A stretch of 64,000 nt of DNA, taken from positions 434,001 through 498,000 of the forward strand of contig NZ_FMZF01000002.1 in the NCBI RefSeq assembly GCF_900102745.1, written 5' to 3'. Origin of the DNA: Geodermatophilus telluris. Lineage in GTDB: Bacteria; Actinomycetota; Actinomycetes; Mycobacteriales; Geodermatophilaceae. The notes below the pieces were generated by a model, which did not search any database, was not told the DNA's origin, and saw only the letters and a list, made by a program, of their open reading frames with translations. The translations under genes and the position numbers were made by a program. Below, piece by piece: positions 32,770-42,017 of the stretch. The first letter of the stretch is position 1. Each line of letters starts with the position of its first letter.

Positions 32770-33684
32770 GTGGACGAGCGGCGCACCGGGACGGCGGCGG
32801 GGCTGGCCGCCTACGGGCTGTGGGGCCTGTTCCCGCTCTACTTCCCGCTGCTCGAGCCCGCCGGCGGGCTGGAGATCGTCGCCCACCGCGTGGTCTGGTC
32901 GCTGCTGTTCGTCGCGCTGCTGATCACCGCGCTGCGCCGCTGGTCGCTGGTGCGCGCCGCGGTCACCGACGTCCGGTCGCTGCTGGTGCTGGCCGGCGCG
33001 GCGGTGCTCATCGCGGCCAACTGGCTGGTGTTCGTCTACGGCGTCAACTCCGGCCACGTGGTCGAGACCTCGCTGGGCTACTTCATCAACCCCCTGGTGA
33101 GCGTGCTGCTCGGCGTGGTCGTGTTCGCCGAGCGGCTGCGCCCGCTGCAGTGGACGGCGGTGGGCCTGGCCGCCGTCGCCGTCGCCGTCCTCACCTGGGA
33201 CTACGGCCGCCCGCCCTGGATCGCGCTGACGCTGGCAGCCACCTTCGGCGGCTACGGCCTGCTCAAGAAGCTGGTGCGGGTCGAGGCGGCGCCGGGGCTG
33301 CTGGTGGAGACGGCGCTGGTGCTGGTGCCGGCGCTGGTGGTCCTCGGGGTGCTCGAGGGCTCCGGGCAGGGGACGGCGGGGGAGGGGACCGGACACCTGC
33401 TGCTGCTGGCCAGCTCCGGCATCGCGACGGCGGTGCCGCTGCTGCTGTTCGCCGCCGCCGCCCGCCGGATCCCGCTGTCGACGGTGGGCCTGCTGCAGTA
33501 CCTGACGCCCCTCATGCAGCTCGCCATCGGCGTGTTCGTCTACGGCGAGCCGATGCCCCCGGCGCGGCTCGCCGGGTTCGCCGTGGTGTGGGCCGCGCTG
33601 GCCGTCTTCACGCTCGACAGCCTGCGGGCGGCCCGCGCGGCCGGGCGCCGGGCGGCCGCCGAGCAGGTGCCCGCCGCCGCGTGA
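32770..33684 (+). CDS. rarD: RarD-like EamA/DMT-family transporter
   Basis: 304 residues with ten hydrophobic segments in two EamA repeats. The RarD signature near the N-terminus is AAYGLWGLFPLYFPLL. Then come IVAHRVVWSLLF and NWLVFVYGVNSGHVVETSLGYFINPL, and in the second half LLQYLTPLMQLAIGVFVYGE. RarD proteins are membrane permeases often annotated as chloramphenicol-sensitive; the real substrate is not settled. It is in a single-gene unit behind a terminator, with a leaderless promoter. Confidence 0.92.
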   Translation: MDERRTGTAAGLAAYGLWGLFPLYFPLLEPAGGLEIVAHRVVWSLLFVALLITALRRWSLVRAAVTDVRSLLVLAGAAVLIAANWLVFVYGVNSGHVVETSLGYFINPLVSVLLGVVVFAERLRPLQWTAVGLAAVAVAVLTWDYGRPPWIALTLAATFGGYGLLKKLVRVEAAPGLLVETALVLVPALVVLGVLEGSGQGTAGEGTGHLLLLASSGIATAVPLLLFAAAARRIPLSTVGLLQYLTPLMQLAIGVFVYGEPMPPARLAGFAVVWAALAVFTLDSLRAARAAGRRAAAEQVPAAA

Positions 33685-33801
33685 GGAGGTCGCCCGGTCA
33701 CGGATCGCCGACGGCCGCGCGCGACACGGCGCGGAGTGTCGGCCCCCGGGCCTACCGTCGTGGGTGACGGCTTCCCCCCGATCGAAACGGACGTCCCGGC
33801 C

Positions 33802-34128
33802 ATGACACCCGACCCCGCGGTCTCCCCGCCCGAGGGCACGGCGTCGAGCGAGGGCGCCGCGCAGCCCGCGGGCCTCACCCGGCGCGAGCACGAGATGCTG
33901 GCCTTCGAGCGGCAGTGGTGGCGCCACGCCGGCGCGAAGGAGACGGCCATCCGCGAGCAGTTCGGCGTCGCCCCGACGCGCTACTACCAGGTGCTCAACG
34001 CCCTGGTCGACCGGCCCGCGGCGCTGGCCGCCGACCCCCTCCTGGTGCGCCGGCTGCGGCGGCTGCGCACCGCCCGGCGCCAGCGGCGTTCGCCTCACCT
34101 CCTGGGCAAGGGCTCCCCGGCCATCTAG
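33802..34128 (+). CDS. DUF3263 protein
   Basis: 108 residues from ATG 33802; the frame is open upstream to GTG 33736 but no better ribosome-binding site is seen. The core RREHEMLAFERQWWRHAGAK and IREQFGVAPTRYYQVLNAL is the DUF3263 signature, a small helical domain that looks like a helix-turn-helix. A basic tail RRLRRLRTARRQRR follows. In many actinobacteria a DUF3263 gene precedes a LytR_C-domain gene, as here. Its stop codon overlaps the -10 element of the next gene. Confidence 0.85.
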   Translation: MTPDPAVSPPEGTASSEGAAQPAGLTRREHEMLAFERQWWRHAGAKETAIREQFGVAPTRYYQVLNALVDRPAALAADPLLVRRLRRLRTARRQRRSPHLLGKGSPAI

Positions 34129-34131
34129 ATT
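34126..34131 (+). promoter_or_regulatory. -10 element, leaderless promoter of the LytR_C gene
   Basis: TAGATT ends 8 bases before GTG 34140. Its first three bases are the stop codon of the DUF3263 gene. Confidence 0.5.
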
Positions 34132-34139
34132 TGGTCACC

Positions 34140-35795
34140 GTGGGCAGGCACGCGGCGCCAGGTGGTGACCAACCGGACCGGCCGGCCGCCGTGGTGGCCG
34201 GTGGCCGGCGCCGCACCGACGGCCCGGCCGGCGGTGCCCGGCCGGGGGCTCCGGCGCCCGCCGCGCCGCGCGCCGACCAGGTCGAGCCGGGCGACCACCC
34301 GACCACCCCCGGCCGCAGCCGCGCCGACCGCCGGCGCGACGCCCTGCTCGGCGGCGACCCCGACCGGCGCCGCCCGCTCACCGGCCGGCCCGCCGGTGCC
34401 ACCGCGGCACCGCGCCCGGTCGAGCCGCCGGCCGCCGCCCGCCCGGCCCGGCCCGAGGTCCGGCCGGTGCGCGCACCCGAGCCCCCGGTCGCCCGCGCGC
34501 GCCCGGTCGAGCCGGCGCCGCTGACCCGTCCCCGCCTCCCGGCCCCGCCCGCCGCCGCCCCGGCGCGGCCCGAGCCGGAGCCCCCGGCCCGCCCGGCCGC
34601 GCCCGAGACCACCGTCGCGCCGTTCCAGGCGGTGCCCACGCCCCAGGTCGACGACGCCGAGCCCGCCGCACCGGGCATCGACCCCTGGGACCAGCCCGCC
34701 CGGCCCCCGGCCCGCGGCCGGACCGCACCCGCCCGGCGCCCGGCCGCCGTCCGGGCGCGGGCGGCGGCCCCGCCGGCCGCGCCCGCCCGCCCGGCACCCG
34801 CCGCACCGGTCGCGCCCCCGCCGGTCGCGCCCCCGCCGGCAGCCCCGCCGTCGTCCCCGGCGCCCAACGGCGGTAACCCGGCCTACCGCGACTGGACCCG
34901 CCCCTCCGGCCCGGCCGCCGCCCGGGCGGCCGCGCCGCCCACCGAGGCCATCCCCGACCGGGACGTCGCCCGCTCCCGCACCGCCGAGCCGGCCCCGGCC
35001 ACCGAGGCCATCCCCGACCGCGAGGTCGCCCGCGACCGCGCCGAGCCCGCCCCGGCCACGGAGGCGATCCCCGACCGCGGGCCCGGCGAGCGGCGCCGGG
35101 ACGAGCCGGCGACCGGCCCGGACACCGGCGTCGTCGGCGGCCGCGCCGCCCTGCGCGCCGAGCGCCAGGCGCGGGAGGCCGAGCGGCAGGCGCTGGAGGC
35201 CGAGCGACGCAAGGCCGCGCGCCGGGCCGGCGTCTCGCGGGCCGCGCTGCGCGCCGCCGACGACCAGGGCGCCCCGCCGCGCCGCGGGCGCACCGCGGTG
35301 GGCCTGCTCGCCGTCGTCGTGGTGGCGCTCGTCGTGCTCGGCGTCTACAGCTTCGCCTCGCCGGCCGCCCAGGAGGCCGGGTCCACCGGGACCACGCCGA
35401 CCACGACGGCGCCCTCGGTGGCGCCCACGTCCGGCCCGCTGCCGCCGCTGTCGGTGACGCCGCTGCCGCCGGTCGAGGAGGCGCCGGCCACCCCGGTGCG
35501 GGTGCCGGTGACCGTGCTCAACGCCACCCAGGTCGGCGGGCTGGCCGCCGACGTGGCCGGCTCCCTGGCCGGGCAGGGCTGGCCGACCGCCGGGGTGGGC
35601 GAGTACCAGGGCAGCGAGGTCGCCACGACCACCGTCTTCTTCAGCGAGGGCGACGAGGCGCAGCGCCAGTCGGCCGTGCAGCTCATGGACGCCTTCCCCC
35701 AGGTGACCGTCGGGCCCTCGCTGCGGTTCTTCGAGGTCCCCGGCGTGGCCGACCCGGGCCTGGTGGTCGTCGTCACCGGCGAGTGGCAGCCCTGA
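34140..35795 (+). CDS. LytR_C-domain protein with long Pro/Ala-rich region and one membrane helix
   Basis: 551 residues from a leaderless GTG at 34140. About 370 residues of Pro/Ala/Arg-rich, probably disordered cytoplasmic sequence include three tandem copies of an ATEAIPDR-type repeat (about 34945-35085). A charged helix follows (RQAREAERQALEAERRKAAR), then one transmembrane segment (AVGLLAVVVVALVVLGVYSF). The outer part is a Thr/Pro linker and the LytR C-terminal domain (VTVLNATQVGGLAADVAGSL, then TTVFFSEGDEAQRQSA). Such proteins are cell-envelope associated, and a role in wall assembly is inferred. Confidence 0.85.
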   Translation: MGRHAAPGGDQPDRPAAVVAGGRRRTDGPAGGARPGAPAPAAPRADQVEPGDHPTTPGRSRADRRRDALLGGDPDRRRPLTGRPAGATAAPRPVEPPAAARPARPEVRPVRAPEPPVARARPVEPAPLTRPRLPAPPAAAPARPEPEPPARPAAPETTVAPFQAVPTPQVDDAEPAAPGIDPWDQPARPPARGRTAPARRPAAVRARAAAPPAAPARPAPAAPVAPPPVAPPPAAPPSSPAPNGGNPAYRDWTRPSGPAAARAAAPPTEAIPDRDVARSRTAEPAPATEAIPDREVARDRAEPAPATEAIPDRGPGERRRDEPATGPDTGVVGGRAALRAERQAREAERQALEAERRKAARRAGVSRAALRAADDQGAPPRRGRTAVGLLAVVVVALVVLGVYSFASPAAQEAGSTGTTPTTTAPSVAPTSGPLPPLSVTPLPPVEEAPATPVRVPVTVLNATQVGGLAADVAGSLAGQGWPTAGVGEYQGSEVATTTVFFSEGDEAQRQSAVQLMDAFPQVTVGPSLRFFEVPGVADPGLVVVVTGEWQP

Positions 35796-35842
35796 CCCGA
35801 TCCCCGCGGAACACCGGTGCGGCGCCGTCCGTTGGCCGCAGC

Positions 35843-38833
35843 GTGCGTCCCCACCGCGGGCCCGTGCGTCTCCGCCCGCGCTCCGGCGCCCGCGCGGCCC
35901 TCGGTGCCCTGACCGCCCTGCTGTCCGCCGGCACGGTGCTCGTCTCGCTGCCCGCTCCCGCCCTCGCGGCCGAGGACGTCGCCACGGAGGACGCGCGGGT
36001 GCCCTCGGGCTCCGGTGCCGACGCCGTCGAGCTGGACACCACGCTCTACCTGCCGGCCTCGGCGACCGGTGACGACCCGGCCCCGGCCGTCGTCCTCGCC
36101 CACGGCTTCGGCGGCAGCAAGCAGTCGGTGGCCGACGACGCCCGCGACCTCGCCGGCCGCGGCTACGTGGTGATGACCTACTCGGCGCGCGGCTTCGGCG
36201 CCAGCACCGGCCAGATCGGCCTGGACGACCCCCGCTACGAGGTCGCCGACCTCTCCACGCTCCTCGACGTGCTCGCCGAGCGCGACGACGTCCTGCGCGA
36301 CGGTGACGGCGACCCGCGGGTGGGCGTGGCCGGCGCTTCCTACGGCGGCGCGCTGTCGCTGCTCGGGGCCGCCTACGACGACCGCGTCGACGCCATCGCC
36401 CCGCAGATCACCTGGAACTCGCTGACCGCGGCGCTCTTCCCCTCGCAGACCGGCAGCGCCGACGCCACGACGCCCGCCGCCACGCCCGCCACCACGCCCG
36501 CGGCCACCCCGCAGGACGCCGACGCCGGCGTCTACAAGCGGCTGTGGGCCGGGCTGTTCTTCGGCGTGGGCGCCGTGCCCGTCGACGGGCTGCTCGACCA
36601 GTTCGGGGGCGGCGGCACGGAGGCCACCACCGGGGACGGCGAGGGGGCCGGCGGGGATCCCGGCGGCGGCAGCGGCGGCGGGGCGGCGGCCGCCCCGGCG
36701 TCGGTGCCCGACCTGCCGGTCGACCCCTCGGCGCTCGACCCGGCCGCCGTGGAGCAGGCGCTCACCTGCGGCCGCTTCCGCGCCGACATCTGCGCCGCCT
36801 ACCAGGACGCCGCGGCCACCGGCACGCTGACGCCGGAGATCGCCGCGGTCCTCGACCGCAGCAGCCCGGCCGGGGTGCTCGACCGGGTCACCGCGCCCAC
36901 GCTGCTGGTGCAGGGCACCGAGGACTCGCTGTTCGGCCTCGGCCAGGCCGACGCCAACGCCCGCGGCATCGCCGCGAACGGCACCCCGGTGAAGGTCGTC
37001 TGGTACGCCGGTGGCCACGACTCGCAGGCCTCGGAGCGGGAGACCGCGGAGCTGCGCGACCTGGTGGCCGGCTGGTTCGACTGGCACCTGCGCGACGAAG
37101 GCGACCCCGCCCGCGGCGCGGACCCCGGCACCGGCTTCCGGTTCCCCGCGCCCACCGGCATCGGCAGCGGCCTGGGCACCGTGCAGGGCGGCAGCCAGAG
37201 CGTGGTCGCCGGCGCCTACCCCGGGCTGGACGGCGGGACGCCCGTCGAGCGGGCCGAGCTCGCCGTCGCCGGGCCGACCCAGCCGGTGGTCACCCCCGCC
37301 GGCGGCACCCCCGCCGCGATCACCACCGTCCCCGGCCTGGGCGCGCTCGCCTCGGCGCTGGCCGGCACCGCGGTGGAGATCCCCGGCCAGTTCGCCGCGT
37401 TCTCCACCGAGCCGCTCGGGGACGCGGTCGAGGTGGTCGGCGCGCCCACCGTCGACCTCGCCGTCGCCTCGCCCAGCGGCAGCGCCACGCTGTTCGCCAA
37501 GCTCTACGACGTCGGCCCGGACGGCGCGCAGACGCTGCCCGGCGGCCTGGTCGCGCCGCTCGCGCTCACCGGGCTGTCGGCGGACCCGACCGCGCCCACC
37601 GAGGTCACGGTCACGCTGCCGGGCATCGTGCACCGCTTCGAGGCCGGCCACACGATGCGCGTCGTCGTCTCCTCCACCGACCAGGCGTTCGCGCTGCCGG
37701 CCGAGTCCACCGTCTACTCCGTGGCGCCGGCGGGCGCGGACGACGGCGGCGCCGTGCTCGCCGTCCCCACCGTCGAGGGGCAGCCGCAGGCCGACGGCGG
37801 CACCTCCCGCTGGTGGTGGCTGCTGGCCGCCGTCGTGGCCCTCGGCCTGCTCGGCGCGCTGGCCGGGTGGCTGTGGGGCCGCCGCCGGCGCCGGGTGACC
37901 TCCGTCGTCGAGCCCGACGGCGAGGACGTGCCGCTGCGCTTCGACGGCGTCACCAAGGCCTACAAGGACGGCTTCGTCGCCGTGCGCGACCTGTCCTTCG
38001 AGGTGCGCCGCGGCCAGGTGCTCGGCCTGCTCGGCCCCAACGGCGCGGGCAAGACGACGTCGCTGCGCATGCTCATGGGCCTCATCCGCCCGACCGAGGG
38101 GCGGATCAGCGTCTTCGGCCACGCCGCCGGGCCCGGGGCGCCGGTGCTGTCGCGGCTGGGCTCCTTCGTCGAGGGCACCGGGCTCATGCCGCACCTGTCC
38201 GGCCGCGACAACCTGACGCTGTACTGGGCCGCCACCGGCCGCCCGGCGGCGGACGCGCACATGGCGGAGGCGATCGAGGTCGCCGGCCTCGGCGCGGCCA
38301 TCGACCGCCCGGTGCGCCGCTACAGCCAGGGCATGCGCCAGCGGGTCGCCATCGCGCAGGCCATGCTCGGCCTGCCCGACCTGCTGGTGCTCGACGAGCC
38401 GACCAACGGGCTGGACCCGCCGCAGATCCACGCCATGCGCGAGGTGCTGCGCTCCTACGCCGCCACCGGCCGCACGGTCATCGTCTCCAGCCACCTGCTC
38501 AGCGAGATCGAGCAGACCTGCACCCACGTGGTGGTCATGGCCAAGGGGCAGAAGATCGCGCAGGGCACCGTCGAGGAGATCGTCGGCGCCGGTGGCGCGG
38601 TGCTGGTCGGCCTGTCCGACCCCGCCGACACCGACCGCGCGGCCGCGGTGCTGTCCGGGCTGCCCGGTGTCACCGTCGAGCGCACCGACGAGGGCCTGGT
38701 CGCCGACCTCGGCGACCGCACGACCCGCGCGGCGGCGCTGCAGGCCCTGGTGGCCGCCGACGTCGCCGTCGACCAGTTCACGCCGCGGCGCCGGCTCGAG
38801 GACGCCTTCCTGGCCCTGGTGGGGGAGAGCTGA
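35843..38833 (+). CDS. Secreted S15-type alpha/beta-hydrolase fused through a membrane helix to an ABC ATPase
   Basis: About 996 residues; the start is uncertain (GTG 35783, 35843 or 35864). A signal peptide ends near PAPALA. An X-Pro dipeptidyl-peptidase-like hydrolase follows: VVLAHGFGGSKQSV, nucleophile in VAGASYGGALSLL, Asp in LLVQGTEDSLF, His in WYAGGHDSQA. A beta-rich C-domain precedes a transmembrane helix (WWWLLAAVVALGLLGALAGW, about 655-680). The cytoplasmic end (about 695-996) is a full ABC ATPase: Walker A GPNGAGKTT, signature YSQGMRQR, Walker B LLVLDEPTNGLD. The permease gene overlaps its stop by one base, so one polypeptide appears to link an outside enzyme to the transport motor. 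Confidence 0.85.
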   Translation: MRPHRGPVRLRPRSGARAALGALTALLSAGTVLVSLPAPALAAEDVATEDARVPSGSGADAVELDTTLYLPASATGDDPAPAVVLAHGFGGSKQSVADDARDLAGRGYVVMTYSARGFGASTGQIGLDDPRYEVADLSTLLDVLAERDDVLRDGDGDPRVGVAGASYGGALSLLGAAYDDRVDAIAPQITWNSLTAALFPSQTGSADATTPAATPATTPAATPQDADAGVYKRLWAGLFFGVGAVPVDGLLDQFGGGGTEATTGDGEGAGGDPGGGSGGGAAAAPASVPDLPVDPSALDPAAVEQALTCGRFRADICAAYQDAAATGTLTPEIAAVLDRSSPAGVLDRVTAPTLLVQGTEDSLFGLGQADANARGIAANGTPVKVVWYAGGHDSQASERETAELRDLVAGWFDWHLRDEGDPARGADPGTGFRFPAPTGIGSGLGTVQGGSQSVVAGAYPGLDGGTPVERAELAVAGPTQPVVTPAGGTPAAITTVPGLGALASALAGTAVEIPGQFAAFSTEPLGDAVEVVGAPTVDLAVASPSGSATLFAKLYDVGPDGAQTLPGGLVAPLALTGLSADPTAPTEVTVTLPGIVHRFEAGHTMRVVVSSTDQAFALPAESTVYSVAPAGADDGGAVLAVPTVEGQPQADGGTSRWWWLLAAVVALGLLGALAGWLWGRRRRRVTSVVEPDGEDVPLRFDGVTKAYKDGFVAVRDLSFEVRRGQVLGLLGPNGAGKTTSLRMLMGLIRPTEGRISVFGHAAGPGAPVLSRLGSFVEGTGLMPHLSGRDNLTLYWAATGRPAADAHMAEAIEVAGLGAAIDRPVRRYSQGMRQRVAIAQAMLGLPDLLVLDEPTNGLDPPQIHAMREVLRSYAATGRTVIVSSHLLSEIEQTCTHVVVMAKGQKIAQGTVEEIVGAGGAVLVGLSDPADTDRAAAVLSGLPGVTVERTDEGLVADLGDRTTRAAALQALVAADVAVDQFTPRRRLEDAFLALVGES

Positions 38834-39705
38834 TGACCGCGACGGAGCACGTGCAGCCCACCGGCGCGGTGGCCGGCTACCGGCCCGAGCGGACGCTGCG
38901 GCTCGGGGTGGAGCTGCGCCGGCAGTTCAAGCGGCGGCGCACCATCGGCGTGTTCGCGCTGATGGTCGCCCTGCCGCTGGTGCTCATCGCCGCACTGCAG
39001 CTGGGCGCCAGCGAGGAGGCGCAGACCAACAGCCGGATCAACCTCGTCGACGTCGCCACCGCCAGCGGGCTGAACTTCACGCTGTTCGTGCTGTTCGCGA
39101 CGACGAGCTTCTTCCTGGTCGTGGTCTACGCGCTGTTCTTCGGCGACACCGTGGCCAGCGAGGCCCAGTGGGGGTCGCTGCGCTACACGCTGGCCACGCC
39201 GGTGCCGCGCAGCCGGCTGCTGCGGCAGAAGTTCGCCGCCGCGCTGGTGCTCTCGGTGAGCGCGCTGCTCACCCTCGCCCTGGTCGCCGTCGTCGCCGGC
39301 GGGATCGCGTTCGGCTTCGCGGAGATCCGGACGCCGATCGGGGTGACCCTCCCGCAGGGCGAGGGCCTGCTGCGGCTGGCCGGGATGCTCGGCTACCTCG
39401 CCGTCCACCTGCTCGTCGTCGGCACCCTGGCCTTCTGGCTGTCCACCGTCACCGACGCGCCGCTGGCCGCCGTCGGCGGTGCCGTGTTCACGATGTTCGT
39501 CTTCGCCATCCTCGACCAGGTCGAGCAGCTCGGGTCGATCCGCGACTGGTTCCCCACCGCGGAGGAGTTCGCCTGGACCGACCTGCTGCAGACGCCGGTC
39601 GACTCCTCCGACCTCTTCCGCGGGGTGGTGCAGTCACTGGTCTACGCCGCCGTCTTCACCGCGCTGGGCTTCCGCCACTTCGCCCGCCGCGACGTCACGA
39701 GCTGA
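38833..39705 (+). CDS. ABC transporter permease
   Basis: 290 residues; its ATG overlaps the stop of the fused hydrolase-ATPase gene (TGATG). Six hydrophobic segments fit an ABC-2 type exporter permease: IGVFALMVALPLVLIAALQL, LFATTSFFLVVVYALFF, and AALVLSVSALLTLALVAVVA among others. The conserved-style segment WGSLRYTLATPVPRSRLL, which often contacts the ATPase, lies in the first cytoplasmic loop. The substrate is unknown. It ends 11 bases inside the convergent monooxygenase gene. Confidence 0.88.
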   Translation: MTATEHVQPTGAVAGYRPERTLRLGVELRRQFKRRRTIGVFALMVALPLVLIAALQLGASEEAQTNSRINLVDVATASGLNFTLFVLFATTSFFLVVVYALFFGDTVASEAQWGSLRYTLATPVPRSRLLRQKFAAALVLSVSALLTLALVAVVAGGIAFGFAEIRTPIGVTLPQGEGLLRLAGMLGYLAVHLLVVGTLAFWLSTVTDAPLAAVGGAVFTMFVFAILDQVEQLGSIRDWFPTAEEFAWTDLLQTPVDSSDLFRGVVQSLVYAAVFTALGFRHFARRDVTS

Positions 39706-40912
39706 CCGCCGGGCCGGGGGACGCCGGCAGCACGACCGCGTCGAGCATCCGCGCCGGCCCGCCACCGTAGGAGGTGAGCCGGCGCCGCAGCGGTCCCGGC
39801 AGCGACGCCAGCGACCGCAGGACCAGGGGCGTGAGCCGCGCCTGCGCCCGCGACCCCGGGACGAGGGTGCGCAGCACCGCGGGGCCGATCCGGCGGCTCT
39901 GCCGGACGGGCTCGGCCATGGCGCGCTCGTAGGCGGCCAGGCCCGCCGCGGGGTCGCGACCGGCCCCGGCGACGGCGGCGGCCAGCAGGTGGGCGCCGAC
40001 CACCGCCAGGCTGGTGCCGCCGCCGACCGCCGGCCCGGGGCAGTACCCGGCGTCCCCGACCAGCGTCACCCGCCCCCGGGACCAGGTGTCCATGCGGACC
40101 TGGCTGATCGCGTCGAGGTAGAAGTCCTCCGCCTCCGGGAGGGCCCGCAGCAGCCGGGGCACCTCCCAGCCCAGGTCGCCGAACGCCTCCCGCACCAGCT
40201 CGCGCTGCCCGGCGAGGTCGCGGTGGTCGACCGGCAGCTCCCGGTCGGTGCGCAGCAGGAGGACGGCACGCGCCCGCGAGCCGTCGCCGACGCCGTAGAG
40301 GGCGACACTGCGGCCGACGTCGGCGAGGGCCAGCGCCCGCCCGCCCAGCTGCTCCCAGGGCAGCGAGAACACGGCGAGGTAGCCGCCGAGGAACAGCTCC
40401 GGCACCTCGCCGAACACCAGCCGCCGCACCCCGGAGTGCAGCCCGTCGGCGCCGACGACCAGGTCGACGACCCGCTGCGCCCCCGAGGCGAGGGTGACCT
40501 CCACCCCGCTTCCGGAGTCGGTCAGGGCGGTCACCTCGTCGCCGAGGACGTACTCCACGTCGTCCCGGGTCGCGGCGACGAGCAGGGACACCAGGTCGCC
40601 GCGCAGGACCTCGACGTGCCGGTCGGAGACCCCGGCGGACAGCGCCTCGACGTCGACCTCGACCGGGCGCCGCCCCGGACGGACCCAGGCCAGCGTCTCG
40701 GTCCGCGTCCGCGCGTCCCGCACGGCGTCGGCCAGGCCCATCCGGGCCACGACCTCCACGGCCGGGCCGAAGAGGTCGACGGCGTGCCCGCCGTCCCCGG
40801 CGCGCAGCGCGGGGCGGCGCTCCACCACCGTGGGGACCAGGCCCCGCCGGTGCAGCCACCAGGCGAGCGCGGGCCCGGCGACGCCGGCCCCCGAGACGAG
40901 CACCGTGGTCAT
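39695..40912 (-). CDS. FAD-dependent monooxygenase
   Basis: 405 residues from ATG 40912. The N-terminal Rossmann motif is VLVSGAGVAGPALAWWLHRR (GxGxxG), and the second FAD motif is RVTLVGDAGYCPGPAVGGG (GD box). The middle DLVVGADGLHSGVRR is the DG motif of class A flavoprotein hydroxylases such as PHBH-type enzymes. The substrate cannot be deduced. It stands alone, convergent with the ABC permease. Confidence 0.9.
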   Translation of the reverse strand: MTTVLVSGAGVAGPALAWWLHRRGLVPTVVERRPALRAGDGGHAVDLFGPAVEVVARMGLADAVRDARTRTETLAWVRPGRRPVEVDVEALSAGVSDRHVEVLRGDLVSLLVAATRDDVEYVLGDEVTALTDSGSGVEVTLASGAQRVVDLVVGADGLHSGVRRLVFGEVPELFLGGYLAVFSLPWEQLGGRALALADVGRSVALYGVGDGSRARAVLLLRTDRELPVDHRDLAGQRELVREAFGDLGWEVPRLLRALPEAEDFYLDAISQVRMDTWSRGRVTLVGDAGYCPGPAVGGGTSLAVVGAHLLAAAVAGAGRDPAAGLAAYERAMAEPVRQSRRIGPAVLRTLVPGSRAQARLTPLVLRSLASLPGPLRRRLTSYGGGPARMLDAVVLPASPGPAVSS

Positions 40913-40984
40913 GGCAGCACCACCGCCTCCCGGGGAGGTCCTACTCCGGACGCCGCCCGGGGCTCAAGGACCCCGGCGACGGCG

Positions 40985-41818
40985 CTACAGGCTGGCGCGG
41001 ACCGCCTGGGCCCAGCCCTCGCCCATCGGCGCGTCGGTGACCGAGACGTTCGGGACGGCGGCCAGCAGTCCGGCCATGCCCTCGACGTCGGCGCCGTTGG
41101 CGGTGATCCACAGCCGGCCGACGGCGGGCGCCATCTCCAAGTCGCTGGCGCTGTCGCCGACCGCGACGGCGTCGGCGGGGTCGATGCCGCGCCGCTGGAG
41201 GTCCCAGGCGATCGCGACGCCCTTGTCGATGCCGCGCGGCATGAGGTGGTAGACCCGCGCCAGCTGCCCCTCGGGCGCCAGCCGCAGCCGGGCCGACGCC
41301 GGGATGGCGCCGTTGTCCTTCAGGGTGAGCCAGCCCAGGCCGCGCTCGGCCAGCCAGGCGTCGACGGCGAGCGGGTCGACGAACCCGCGCAGCAGCGCGT
41401 CGCCGTCGTGGGTGGCGTGCCACGGCGCGTGCCACTCCAGGCGGCCGGGGTTCGCCGCGCACAACGCCTCGACGACGCCGAGCTCGGCCATCACCGCCAT
41501 CGGCGTCCGCCCGGCGTGGGCCTCGGGCAGCGCGCCGGTGAGCTGGTGGCGCGCCCGGCCGCCCTTCCAGGTGACCAGCGAGCCGAGCTCGGCGATCGCG
41601 CCGTCGGCGGCAAAGATCCGCCCGGCCTCGGTCACCTGGTCGGCGGTGCGGCCGCTGACGATCACCAGCGGGACGCCGGCGGTGTGCAGCTCGAGCAGGG
41701 CCGCGGCCGGCTCCGCCGTCGGCGTGCCCTCCGCGGTGTGCCAGAAGGACCCCCGCGGGCCGACCATCGTGCCGTCGAGGTCGGTGTAGACGATGCGCGC
41801 AGCCACACCGGTCAGCAT
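40985..41818 (-). CDS. HAD-superfamily phosphatase (Cof/mannosyl-3-phosphoglycerate phosphatase-like)
   Basis: 277 residues from ATG 41818. HAD motif I is IVYTDLDGTMVGP (nucleophile and acid Asp), motif II lies in LVIVSGRTADQV, a conserved Lys is in RGIDKGVAIAWDL, and motif IV is AVAVGDSASDLEMA. A cap domain separates motifs II and III, as in the Cof/MPGP/sucrose-phosphatase group. The exact sugar phosphate is unknown. It is divergent from the thrC riboswitch region. Confidence 0.85.
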   Translation of the reverse strand: MLTGVAARIVYTDLDGTMVGPRGSFWHTAEGTPTAEPAAALLELHTAGVPLVIVSGRTADQVTEAGRIFAADGAIAELGSLVTWKGGRARHQLTGALPEAHAGRTPMAVMAELGVVEALCAANPGRLEWHAPWHATHDGDALLRGFVDPLAVDAWLAERGLGWLTLKDNGAIPASARLRLAPEGQLARVYHLMPRGIDKGVAIAWDLQRRGIDPADAVAVGDSASDLEMAPAVGRLWITANGADVEGMAGLLAAVPNVSVTDAPMGEGWAQAVRASL

Positions 41819-41882
41819 GGCCGGTCGGCAGAGCCGGGCTCGGGGGCGGCTCCGGCGGCCGGGTAGAGTCGGCGGCGTTCCA

Positions 41883-42003
41883 CTCATCCAGAGGGGCAGA
41901 GGGACACGGCCCGGTGAAGCCCCGGCAACCGCGCACGCGCCAGCGTGCGAGAGGTGCCAATTCCGTCCCGCGCGGCTCGACGGCCCGACGCGGGGAAGAT
42001 GAG
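41883..42003 (+). ncRNA. SAM riboswitch (S-box type) in the thrC leader
   Basis: The aptamer core is readable. P1 CTCATC (41883-41888) pairs with GATGAG (41998-42003). Between them are the S-box segments CAGAGGG and GAAGCCCCGGCAACC, a variable hairpin GCGCACGC/GCGTGCG, GAGGTGCCAATTCC, and a last G/C-rich arm. The P1 3' strand ends beside the GAGGAGGT ribosome-binding site, 15 bases before the thrC ATG, so control is probably at translation initiation. Confidence 0.88.
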
Positions 42004-42017
42004 GAGGTAGTCGTCGC

